From Punica granatum (Eukaryota > Streptophyta > Magnoliopsida > Myrtales > Lythraceae): a DNA stretch of 64,000 bases. The notes under the pieces were generated by a model. It was not told where the DNA came from and made no database searches. It was given only the letters and a program-made list of their open reading frames with translations. The first letter of the stretch is position 1; each line of letters begins with the position of its first letter. The stretch covers positions 24,160,199 to 24,224,198 of the forward strand of contig NC_045127.1 in the NCBI RefSeq assembly GCF_007655135.1, written 5' to 3'. Both the position numbers and the translations under genes were made by a program. Shown piece by piece: positions 22,307 to 32,166 of this stretch.

Positions 22307-25249
22307 ATGGGTTTGTTCAAAATGATTCCTCCATATGCATGTGTAGGTTCCAACCATAAAATCGATAATAATTCTGTCTATAAAAGAGGTTCTTTTCATG
22401 ATAGAATTCACCAAAAAATTGCTGAATTAAATTCCCAGCTAGCATCATCTGTGTCGGTTGTCCCTAGGGTAGACACAGTGGTCAAGGAATTTAAGATAGA
22501 TTACGATAAGCTTAGGAGTGACTTCCTAGCACCCCATAATGACGATAAGAGGAGATGGCTCAATGAGTCTTTCTCTGAAAAATATACCAAGTCTCATATT
22601 AGGGCTAGTTGGACAGAATTCGTTCTAAAAAACTCCAACAATATCCTATTTTGGGATTGGTTTGAAAATCATTTCGCACCAAAAAGAAGGTATGTGTAAC
22701 TCAGAAAACCATAAAGTGGGATCTTGCGAACGCTGACCCGGTTGAGTCGACACATCCACCTTTAGGTACCATCCAAATAATCCATCAAAAGGCAGAGGTC
22801 AAGGCCTCTCCCTTCAAAGTAAAAGTTGACGATTCACTGGCCCCCAAAGATATTAAAAACATCTTTGAACAAAATAATTTCACAAACCAGTGTCTCCACA
22901 CCATAGGTTCCCAGTTGGATAGGATAGAACAAGAAAGTCACCAAGCCTGTAGTCAACCAGGTAGGGACCTCTAGTCGTCCAAGCCAATCAAGGCCCTCAA
23001 CCATAGAGCCTCTTAGAAAACCTCCTTTTAAACCCCATGAGATCCCTATCTCTAGGAGACAAGAGTTTAATCAGGAGCTCGAGAGAAAAATAAAAGCCAT
23101 AAATCTCCAAGAAAATTCCACATTCACAAGTTTGCCCAGAATGGTTATCCAGGACACTCCCCTTTCAGGAATAGAGCCAGGAACCCCATTAAGAGCAACA
23201 AAAATTAAGGCACAAGAGTCTCAGGGCTCGAATGTCAACGCCATCGATAAAAATGGAGATTTAAACGCATTAGTGTGGAAGGAACCCCAAAAACCCTACT
23301 ACACTACCATAAGTGCACCAGACCTAGTTTTGGAAGAAAAACCCAATATTGTCCAGAATAGGTATAGTGCTAATGCCATCTATGAGTGGAACATAGACGG
23401 GCAGTCTGAATACAACATACTGAGCGTCTTGCAGCAAATGACAATGGTGTCAAATGCCTACAAGACCCAGACCCGATTGTTGGACCCAGCCATAGCACAC
23501 ATGCTAATAGCAGGGTTCACAGGCCAATTGAAAGGATGGTGGGATAATTATCTATCGCCCTTTCAACAAAATGAAATCCTGACCAGCGTCAAGACAGATG
23601 AATCTGGTGAGATCATCTGGGATGCTAACAACGAAGACATCCCTGACGCCGTAGCAACTCTAGTCTTTGCCATCTCCCAACATTTCGTAGGAGACCCCTC
23701 TCACCTTAAAGACAAAAACCTAGAGTTACTGTCAAACCTAAAATGCAAAAGACTGTCTGACTTCAGACAGTACAAAGATACCTTCCTCACTAGGGTCATG
23801 TCTATGGAGGATTGTAACCAGCCGTTTTGGAAAGAAAAATTCTTAGCGGGTCTGCCAACCTTGTTAGGAGAACAAGTCCGGAACGAAATCAAATCCATAA
23901 ATCATGGCCAGATACCTTACAAAGAACTGAGTTATGGAGAGCTCATCAGCTTCATCCATAAGGAAGGTATCCGAATGTGTACTCAGCACAAATTCCAAAA
24001 ACAATTGAAAATGGAAAAGGCCCAGACCAGGAAAGAGCTTGGCAGTTTTTGTCAGCAATTCGATCCCTCTTTTCAGGTCGACAAAAAGGTCGAAAAAACC
24101 AAAACCTGCAGTGGGGACTGCAGCAGAAAACATAAGCCCAAACATTTCCATAAAAAGTCTAGAATTCCCTCAAAACCACAGACCACTGATAAGGGTGAGA
24201 AAAAATCCTTTAAGTGTTTCAAGTGCGGGAAAACTGGCCATACCCAGAGGTATTGCTACCTCAACAAAAAGATTCATCAACTTGAAATTGATGATGACAT
24301 AAAAGACCAAATCTGCAATCTGTTGATAGAGTCTTCTGACTCTGAGACGGAATTCTCGACTGCCAGCGAAGAGAGCTTGCAGTTTGATGAACTGGATTGG
24401 TCGTCCGATGAAATGTCCATAAATGTCTTAACTAGGGATCAAGAATTCTTGCTCGGAATAGCAGATGAAATCCAGAACCCTCTGTTGAGAAAACAATATC
24501 TTGAGAAGTTGCAACAGGGCAATCTCGACAGCGAGACCAAAACCCCTAATTACAACCTCTCTGAAATCCTTAAAAAGCATGACCAGAAGCGAGCCCATAA
24601 AACCTCGTTTGATGCCCAAAAGGAAATCGATAATCTCAGGAGTGAGATTGTTTGTCTCAAGATTGAACAACAACATCACTCCACGATAATTAGGCGTTTG
24701 GAAGAGCTCTTCACTGAGGCAGCAAAACCCTCAGCAAGCTCTGAACAAGCCCTCATGAAACAGGATAAAAACCCAGAGGAGACTCTGGCCCTGGACCAGA
24801 CAAAAGATGACCAGCATAAAAACCTAACCATGATGGGAGACCTTTCTCCTAATAGATGGTTAATCAAAATAACGCTTGTCATAAGCCATAATCTGTTTAT
24901 TGATGCAACTGCTCTGTTTGACACAGGTGCAGATGAAAACTGCATTAATGAACAACTCATTCCTGCCAGATTCTATGAAAGAACAACTGAATCACTTTCT
25001 TCGGTTAGTGGTACTAAGCTTGACATTCAGTATAAGTTGAGCGAAGTAGAAGTTGAACAGAATAGAGTCCGGTACAAAACATCATTCCTCCTGGTAAAAA
25101 ACCTTAGTCATAAGGTCATACTAGGAACCCCATTCATCCAGCTTTTAAAACCGTTTCTTGTCACTGCATCTGGCATTGAAACGCACAGGCTTGGAAACAA
25201 AATAAAATTCCATTTTGTCTCTGATAAATGTGCTTACAAAATAGACTGA
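22307..25249 (+). pseudogene. Component B ORF1 coat protein-protease, plus copy (two frameshifts)
   Basis: This is the plus-strand homologue of the intact frame at 32,145-35,102. A missing T at about 22,690 and an extra A at about 22,935 shift the frame out and back, so the open parts are 22,307-22,699 and about 22,940-25,249. Visible domains are an N-terminal region with NILFWDWF, the coat core with the GWWDNYL motif (about 23,540), a Lys-rich segment, a CX2CX4HX4C zinc knuckle (about 24,214-24,255), an acidic region, a coiled-coil stretch, and an aspartic protease with DTGA (about 24,920). The frame ends in a TGA with no RT after it. The two frameshifts compensate, so the main part stays open. 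Confidence 0.85.
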
Positions 25250-25617
25250 TACATCTCATGCAGGAAATGGCTGTGGAATCTGCTCAAGAGTGGTTACACA
25301 ATTGGCTATTTGAACTGCTGCAAGACGACAGTCTTGAGAAAATACAAAATGATATACAGGACGGGGAAACAGACTCTATGGATCGTATTTATACGTCATA
25401 TATCCATAATATCTGTGCCCTCATCGATCATCCTGTATCCTCTGTGTTGTGTGCATATTTCGACAGGCATTGCAAGAGAGTTCCTCCTTGCGATAAAAAA
25501 CCCTTTTTTATGCATATCAATTCCACTTTAAAAACCCGGGGAGATTATGGGCTAGTCATTGGCCATTATCTCTACCAAGAACCAGTGGTGGTTGATTTAA
25601 ACATAAATTTGCCATAA
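25228..25617 (+). CDS. Component B ORF2, unknown 129-aa protein
   Basis: The ATG overlaps the end of the coat-protease frame by 22 bases in another frame, and the same arrangement with the same length is found in copy 4 (31,777-32,166). Conservation of length, overlap and protein sequence supports a real gene. The product is soluble-looking, with an acidic helical first half (EMAVESAQEWLHNWL) and several Cys/His residues in the second half. I recognise no domain. Confidence 0.65.
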   Translation: MCLQNRLIHLMQEMAVESAQEWLHNWLFELLQDDSLEKIQNDIQDGETDSMDRIYTSYIHNICALIDHPVSSVLCAYFDRHCKRVPPCDKKPFFMHINSTLKTRGDYGLVIGHYLYQEPVVVDLNINLP

Positions 25618-25627
25618 CCATTGCTTC

Positions 25628-27211
25628 ATGTCTACATACAGGAACATGGAATTCCCCTGGTTTGACCAAGGGGACAATGGCTCCTCTTCCAGGAGTAAAA
25701 AACATAATCATCAGGATCTGCCTCCAAAAAAGCGATTCTGCATAAAGTCCAGCCTCACGGCTTGGCGGCCTGATCACAGGCAACAACTCATCTTGGATGA
25801 TTTATGGGCTTCCATAAAGAATCCTCAAAAGGGTGAGGAATCCATAAACGCATTGGTCCTTCATATGGAGGAACAAGGCAACAGCAAAGCATCCTTGCAG
25901 CAGGAGCTTTGCCTGAAAATCGATTCGCTGCAACAAGAGCTATCCCTCCAAAAAGCTCAGACTCAAGCTTTCCTCCAGAACAGGTTAGTTGAGTTCGATA
26001 ATTTCACAAAGCACTTTGCAGAAATGCAGAGAGAAAATCATGCTCTATTGAAAAAATTGAAAAAGAGTGAAAAAAGGAGAGGTATTCTTGAAAAAGAAAA
26101 TGAAGGCTTCAAAAAAGAAATTGAAAGCCTCTGTGCGGAAAGAATAGAAGTCTTAGAGTTTTCTGAGTCCTGCCTCAGAGAAAAAGACGCTCTTGATAAT
26201 GAAAATAAAAAATTAAAGCAGGATTTGGAGTCCCTATCAACTCCATCGATAAATCAGTCTATAGTTCCCATCATCGGAAGTAGGACTGAAGAAATGTTTT
26301 CGAAAAAACCCATTGAGGTAACTCTCAGTGGCATTTTCCCCAGAGCAGGAGAGATCCTGTTCCTTTCAAAACTTCCTGACGATATTGTCTTAAAAATATC
26401 TGAGACGAGTCTTCAGGATTTTACTACAACCATGATTTCCTTTTTCAAAAGACTCCTTCAGTTCTGTGCTTGCTCACAAAAAGGAATTGACGGATGGTTT
26501 TGGAATTGGGAAAGAAAAAACCATTTTCAAAATGATTTTCCACAACCCTGTGATCAACACGAGGAAGACGATGCTTTTGAAAGGGCTGATATCTTACTCA
26601 TGAACGGTTGCAGACATGTCCTGGAATTCTCGATCCCCAGGATAAGTTTTTATGTTTTCCCTTTTAAAGATAAATTTTATAAACACCATTTCGATTTTTG
26701 TGATCTTCTGAAATACGGAGTCCTTAAATCCATAATCTTAAAACCAGAGGATGAACATCGACCAGAGTACCAATCTCTCTTTGGAGATAATGCTTGGGGA
26801 TTGATCAAAAAGTTCCTACGTCGATCTGCCAGCCTCTTCATCTGCATTGAATCCTCTCCCCCAGAGTGGATTTCCCCCATAAAAGTCCAGCCTGCTATCC
26901 ATTACATTTTCATCTCTCCGGTAAGTTCAAGAAGCATTCTCACTCCGGAGGCAAAGTTTTGGCCAGCAGACGGACCGATAACCAACCAGATCAGCGATTG
27001 GCGAGCCTGGGTTCAGGTAAACGAATGGCACTGGCGTAAATACCCAGAGCATATTCTCCAGTTCTCAGGTAACTACCAAAGGGTTTTCCTGCATATCTCT
27101 CTCATCGACTTACCAGCTCAACCAGGGTTCAGCACAAGGCATGATTTCCTGATTGACAAGTACGAGGAGGAGTTCTTACTGGATGCCCAAAATTCTCATC
27201 GCCAATACTGA
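25628..27211 (+). CDS. Component B ORF3, unknown 527-aa coiled-coil protein (intact)
   Basis: It starts 10 bases after the ORF2 stop, a spacing identical in copy 4, which supports this start. Residues 1-60 are basic with a KKRF cluster. Residues about 75-200 are a strong coiled coil (heptads of Leu, Glu, Lys and Gln). Residues about 220-527 form a globular, aromatic-rich domain. No membrane segment or catalytic motif is evident. A coiled coil followed by a globular domain would suit a virion-associated, inclusion-body or transactivator role, but that is conjecture. The protein does not resemble component A ORF2. Confidence 0.75.
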   Translation: MSTYRNMEFPWFDQGDNGSSSRSKKHNHQDLPPKKRFCIKSSLTAWRPDHRQQLILDDLWASIKNPQKGEESINALVLHMEEQGNSKASLQQELCLKIDSLQQELSLQKAQTQAFLQNRLVEFDNFTKHFAEMQRENHALLKKLKKSEKRRGILEKENEGFKKEIESLCAERIEVLEFSESCLREKDALDNENKKLKQDLESLSTPSINQSIVPIIGSRTEEMFSKKPIEVTLSGIFPRAGEILFLSKLPDDIVLKISETSLQDFTTTMISFFKRLLQFCACSQKGIDGWFWNWERKNHFQNDFPQPCDQHEEDDAFERADILLMNGCRHVLEFSIPRISFYVFPFKDKFYKHHFDFCDLLKYGVLKSIILKPEDEHRPEYQSLFGDNAWGLIKKFLRRSASLFICIESSPPEWISPIKVQPAIHYIFISPVSSRSILTPEAKFWPADGPITNQISDWRAWVQVNEWHWRKYPEHILQFSGNYQRVFLHISLIDLPAQPGFSTRHDFLIDKYEEEFLLDAQNSHRQY

Positions 27212-27858
27212 ATGCAAAGCCCCAGCAACCGAGAGCGTCCGCCCACTGTCTCAGACACGTGAATCATTACCGGACAAAAAACCTTTCGGCTCAAAAGGCT
27301 AAGCCCCGACATAATCAGCGCAATCTCTGGAAGCGTCCCACCACTACTCACAGTGGTACCATAACGGACAAAAAACCTTTCGGCGAGCGTGCCCGACATA
27401 AAGCAGCCTCCTGTCACTATTTGCGACAAAAAGGTCACTGTAGCTACAGTTCTTCAGCTGAGCTCGACAGTACCCCGCATGTGAGTGCACAGTTCAAGGC
27501 TGCACAGCTACAAGGCATCCACCACTGCCTATAAGAGGACTCTCCTTCCAGCATCGAGGGGGGACTCACTTCCACAACACATAATTCTCTCTTCTTCTCT
27601 TTTCTTTCTTCTGATATGTAATCATCCGGCTCCCATAACCCGGATCCTCCCACCCCCTTTCTGAGTGTAAGTTCCAGTGTAAGCATGGATTGAGTTCTTT
27701 CAGGCTCATTCTTCTTTCTTTTCATGTTTTCTTTTGTTTTCTTAAACATCATGTACTCCCTTCGGCCCATCATGGGCTAAGTGTTTGAATAAATCTTCCA
27801 TGTTGATCTTATATTTATCTTGACAGTCTATGCATATCAGATCCTTGTTCTTCCTGTA
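27212..27858 (+). promoter_or_regulatory. Viral promoter/poly(A) region after component B
   Basis: It repeats the block at 20,742: G-box, two GGACAAAAAACCTTTCGGC copies, TATA box CTATAAGAGG (27,529-27,538) and AATAAA (27,788-27,793). Homology stops at 27,858 after TTCCTGTA, about 27 bases before the poly-pyrimidine CCCCTACG that precedes the primer-binding site in other copies. Confidence 0.8.
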
Positions 27859-27904
27859 CGTAGAGGACTCTCCTTCCACCTATCGTAGCTACAGCTTTTA
27901 TACC
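27859..27904. other. Scrambled filler DNA at a viral junction
   Basis: Forty-six bases separate the plus block from minus copy 3. Pieces resemble the viral promoter (TAGAGGACTCTCCTTCCA, GTAGCTACAG) in a new order, as filler from end joining does. Confidence 0.5.
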
Positions 27905-29428
27905 AGACTATCGTCTTGCAGCAGTTCAAATAGCCAATTGTGTAACCACTCTTGAGCAGATTCCACAGCCATTTCCTGCATGAGATGTATCAGTCTATTT
28001 TGTAAACACATTTATCAGAGACAAAATGGAATTTTATTTTGTTTCCAAGCCTGTGCGTTTCAATGCCAGATGCAGTGACAAGAAACGGTTTTAAAAGCTG
28101 GATGAATGGGGTTCCTAGTATGACCTTATGACTAAGGTTTTTTACCAGGAGGAATGATGTTTTGTACTGGACTCTATTCTGTTCAACTTCTACTTTGCTC
28201 AACTTATGCTGAATGTCAAGCTTAGTACCACTAACCGAAGAAAGTGATTCAGTTGTTCTTTCATAGAATCTGGCAGGAATGAGTTATTCATTAATGCAGT
28301 TTTCATCTGCACCTGTGTCAAATAGAGCAGTTGCATCAATAAACAGATTATGGCTTATGACAAGCGTTATTTTGATTAACCATCTGTTAGGAGAAAGGTC
28401 TCCCATCATGGTTAGGTTTTTATGCTGGTCATCTTTTGTCTGGTCCAGGGCCAGAGTCTCCTCTGGGTTTTTATCCTGTTTCATGAGGGCTTGTTCAGAG
28501 CTTGCTGAGGGTTTTGCTGCCTCAGTGAAGAGCTCTTCCAAACGCCTAATTATCGTGGAGTGATGTTGTTGTTCAATCTTGAGACAAACAATCTCACTCC
28601 TGAGATTATCGATTTCCTTTTGGGCATCAAACGAGGTTTTATGGGCTCGCTTCTGGTCATGCCTTTTAAGGATTTCAGAGAGGTTGTAATTAGGGGTTTT
28701 GGTCTCGCTGTCGAGATTGCCCTGTTGCAACTTCTCAAGATATTGTTTTCTCAACAGAGGGTTCTGGATTTCATCTGCTATTCCGAGCAAGAATTCTTGA
28801 TCCCTAGTTAAGACATTTATGGACTTTTCATCGGACGACCAATCCAGTTCATCAAACTGCAAGCTCTCTTCGCTGGCAGTCGAGAATTCCGTCTCAGAGT
28901 CAGAAGACTCTATCAATAGATTGCAGATTTGGTCTTTTATGTCATCATCAATTTCAAGTTGATGAATCTTTTTGTTGAGGTAGCAATACCTCTGGGTATG
29001 GCCAGTTTTCCCGCACTTGAAACACTTAAAGGATTTTTTCTCACCCTTATCAGTGGTCTGTGGTTTTGAGGGAATTCTAGACTTTTTATGGAAATGTTTG
29101 GGCTTATGTTTTCTGCTGCAGTCCCCACTGCAGGTTTTGGTTTTTTCGACCTTTTTGTCGACCTGAAAAGAGGGATCGAATTGCTGACAAAAACTGCCAA
29201 GCTCTTTCCTGGTCTGGGCCTTTTCCATTTTCAATTGTTTTTGGAGTTTGTGCTGAGTACACATTCGGATACCTTCCTTATGGATGAAGCTGATGAGCTC
29301 TCCATAACTCAGTTCTTTGTAAGGTATCTGGCCATGATTTATGGATTTGATTTCGTTCCGAACTTGTTCTCCTAACAAGGTTGGCAGACCCGCTAAGAAT
29401 TTTTCTTTCCAAAACGGCTGGTTACAAT
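27905..29428 (-). pseudogene. Copy 3: component B coat-protease fragment
   Basis: Reverse-complement match to about 23,815-25,335. It covers the second half of the coat protein, the zinc knuckle, the coiled coil and the protease, plus the start of ORF2, and lacks promoter and N terminus. The protease part is broken by a stop near 28,284 (after the DTGA region) and the frame resumes at 28,202-27,990. The zinc knuckle is conserved. Confidence 0.85.
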
Positions 29429-29440
29429 GCCTGTCGATTG

Positions 29441-29484
29441 AAAGAATCATTACTAGTATATATTAAAACTAGTAATGATTCTTT
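29441..29484. repeat. Perfect 16-bp inverted repeat at a viral junction
   Basis: AAAGAATCATTACTAG (29,441-29,456) is the exact inverse of 29,469-29,484, with a 12-base AT-rich loop. The right arm is part of the 22-bp direct repeat that flanks copy 4. Confidence 0.85.
29462..29483. repeat. 22-bp direct repeat, left side of copy 4
   Basis: An exact match to 35,987-36,008. The pair brackets the copy 4 provirus and looks like a target-site duplication. Confidence 0.8.
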
Positions 29485-29596
29485 GATACCATTTCCAACC
29501 AGAGATCTATACGTAGGGGATAATCATGGAATACAAGAAGAACATGGATCTGATATGCATAGACTGTCAAGATAAATATGAGATCGACATGGAAGA

Positions 29597-29602
29597 TTTA
29601 TT
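29597..29602 (-). terminator. Viral poly(A) signal, copy 4
   Basis: AATAAA on the minus strand, about 260 bases after the TATA box in the same direction. Confidence 0.7.
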
Positions 29603-29857
29603 CAAACACTTAGCCCATGATGGGCTGAAGGGAGTACATGAGTTTGAAACAAACAAAAGAAGAAGACATTAAAATAAAAGGAAAGAGTCTGTAAGGACTC
29701 AATCCATGCTTACACTGGCACTTACACACAGAAAGGGGGTTGGAGGATCCGGGTTATGGGAGCCGGATGTTTACATATGGGAAGAGATAAGAGAGGAAGA
29801 GAAGAAGAGTGAATTATGTGTTGCGGGTGTGTCCTCTCCGATGCTGGAGGAAGAGCA

Positions 29858-30176
29858 CTCTTATAGGCAGTGGTGGATGCCTTGTCGCTGTGCAGCTTTA
29901 CACTGTGCACTCACATGCGGGGTACTGTCGAGCTCAGTGGAAGAACTGTAGCTACAGTGCCTTTTTTGTAGCAAAAGGTGACAGGAGGCTGCTTTATGTC
30001 GGGCACGCTCGCCGAAAGGTTTTTTGTCCGTTATGAGACCACTGTGAGTAGTGGTGGGACGCTTCCGGAGATTGCGCTGATTATGTCGGGGCATAGCCTT
30101 TTGAGCCGAAAGGTTTTTTGTCCAGTAATGATCCACGTGTCTGAAACAGTGGGCGGACGCTCTCGGTTGCTGGGGG
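29858..30176 (-). promoter_or_regulatory. Pregenomic RNA promoter, copy 4
   Basis: It contains the G-box, the two GGACAAAAAACCTTTCGGC elements and a TATA box (TATAAGAG, about 29,866-29,858). The sequence is slightly diverged from the other three copies, but these elements are conserved. Confidence 0.75.
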
Positions 30177-31766
30177 CTAGATGCCGTATTGGCGGTGATC
30201 GCGCTGAGCTTCTAGCAAGAACTCCTCTTCGAACTTATCAATCAGGAAGGCATGCCTTGTGCTGAATCCTGGTTGAGCTGGTAAGTCGACGAGAGAGATA
30301 TGCAGGAAAACTCTTTGGCAGTTACCTGAGAACTGGAGAACATGCTCTGGGTATTTACGCCAGTGCCATTCGTTTACCTGAACCCAGGCTCGCCAGTCGC
30401 TGATCTAGTTTGTTATCAGTCCATCTGCTGGCCAGAACTTTACCTCCGGGGTGAGAATGCTCCTCGAACTTACCGGAGAGATAAAAATGTAATGGATAGC
30501 AGGTTGAACTTTTATGGGGGAGATCCATTCCGGTGGAGTGGATTCTATGCTGATGAAGAGGCTGGACGATCGACGTAGGGACCTTTTGATTAATCCCCAA
30601 GCATTATCTCCGAAAAGAGACTGGTACTCCGGTCGATGCTCATCCTCTGGTCTCAGAATTATGGATTTGAGAACTCCATATTTCAGGAGATCACAAAAAT
30701 CAAAATGGTGATTATAAAATTTATCTTTTAATGGAAAAACATAAAAACTTATCCTGGGGATCGAGAATTCCAGGATATGCCTGCAACCATTCATGAGTAG
30801 GATGTCAGTTCTTTCAAAATCATCATCTTCCTCGTGTTGGTCACAGGGTTTTGGAAAATCATTTTGAAAATGGTTTTTTCTTTCCCAATTCCAAAACCAT
30901 CCGTCAATTCCTTTTTGTGAACATGCACAGAAATGAAGGAGTTTTTTGAAAAAGGAAATGGTGGTTGTAGTAAAATCCTGGAGACTTGTCTCAGAAATTT
31001 TTAAGACGATATCTTCAGGAAGTTTTGAAAGGAACAGGATTTCTCCTGCTCGCGGGAAGACGCCACTGAGAGTTACTTCAATGGGTTTTTCCCAAAACAG
31101 TTTTTCAGTCTGGTTTCCGATGGGGGGAACCACAGACTGATTTATCGATGGAGTTGATAAGGACTCCAAATCCTGCTTTAATTTTTTATTTTCATCATCA
31201 AGAGCGTCTTTTTCTCTGAGGCAGGACTCAGAAAAATCTAAGACTTTTATTCTTTCCGCACATAGGCTTTCTATTTCTTTTTTGAAGCCTTCATTTTCTT
31301 TTTCGAGAATACCTCTCCTTTTTTCGCTCTTTTTCAATTTTTTCATTAGAGCATGATTTTCTCTTTGCATTTCTGCAAAGTGCTCTGTGAAATTATCGGA
31401 CTCTACTAACCTGTCTTGGAGGAAAGCTTGAGTCTGAGCTTTTTGGAGGGATAGCTCTTGTTGCAGCGAATCGATTTTCAGGCAAAGTTCCTGCTGCAAG
31501 GACGCTTTGCTGTTGCTTTGTTCCTCCATGTGGAGAACCAATGCATTTATGGATTCCTCACCCTTTTGAGGATTCTTTACGGAAGACCATAAATCATCCA
31601 AGATGAGTTGTTGCCTGTGATCAGGCCGCCAAGCCGTGAGGCCGGACTTTATGCAGAATCGCTTTTTTGGAGGCAGATCCTGATGTTTATGGGTTTTGTT
31701 CCTGGAGGAGGAACCTTTATCGACCTGGTCAAACCAGGGGAGATCCATGTTCCTGTATACAGACAT
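30177..31766 (-). pseudogene. Component B ORF3 coiled-coil protein, copy 4 (one premature stop)
   Basis: The frame matches the intact 527-aa plus copy: basic N terminus, long coiled coil (residues about 75-200) and globular C-terminal domain. A TAG at 30,407-30,405, where the sibling has CAG, ends it after 453 residues. The reading frame then stays open to TAG at 30,179-30,177, so a single base change separates it from full length. It starts 10 bases after the ORF2 stop. Confidence 0.8.
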
Positions 31767-31776
31767 GAAACAATGG

Positions 31777-32166
31777 TTATGGCAGATTAATGTTTAAATG
31801 GACTCTTACAGGAGCCTGTAAGGCCAGGTGGCCTATGAATAGCTCATAGTCCTCCCGGGTTTTTAAAGTGGAGTTGATGTGCTGAAAACAAGGTTTTGTA
31901 TTGCAACGAGGGATTTCTTTGCAATGCTTGTTAAAATAAGCACACAACACATGGGATACAGGATGATCGATGAGGGCACAGATTTTGTGGATGTACGAAG
32001 TGAATATACGATCCATAGAGTCTGTTTCCCCGTCCTGTATGTCCTTTTGGATTTTCTCAAGACTTTCGTCTTGCCACAGTTCTAACAGCCAATGGTGTAA
32101 CCACTCTTGAGCAGATTCCACGGCCATTTCCTGCGCAAAATACATCAGTCTATCTTGTAAATGCAT
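31777..32166 (-). CDS. Component B ORF2, unknown 129-aa protein (copy 4)
   Basis: Intact homologue of the frame at 25,228-25,617, with the same length and the same 22-base overlap with the coat-protease frame. The stretch LEKIQKDIQDGETDSMDRI is nearly unchanged, while the N terminus and the last third vary. No domain is recognised. Confidence 0.65.
   Translation of the reverse strand: MHLQDRLMYFAQEMAVESAQEWLHHWLLELWQDESLEKIQKDIQDGETDSMDRIFTSYIHKICALIDHPVSHVLCAYFNKHCKEIPRCNTKPCFQHINSTLKTREDYELFIGHLALQAPVRVHLNINLP

Noticed and set aside
23864..24960. Opposite-strand frames inside component B ORF1 (mirrored at 28,279-29,375 and 32,434-33,542)
   Set aside because: Shadows of the real coding strand; they carry no known motif while the sense strand has zinc knuckle and protease.
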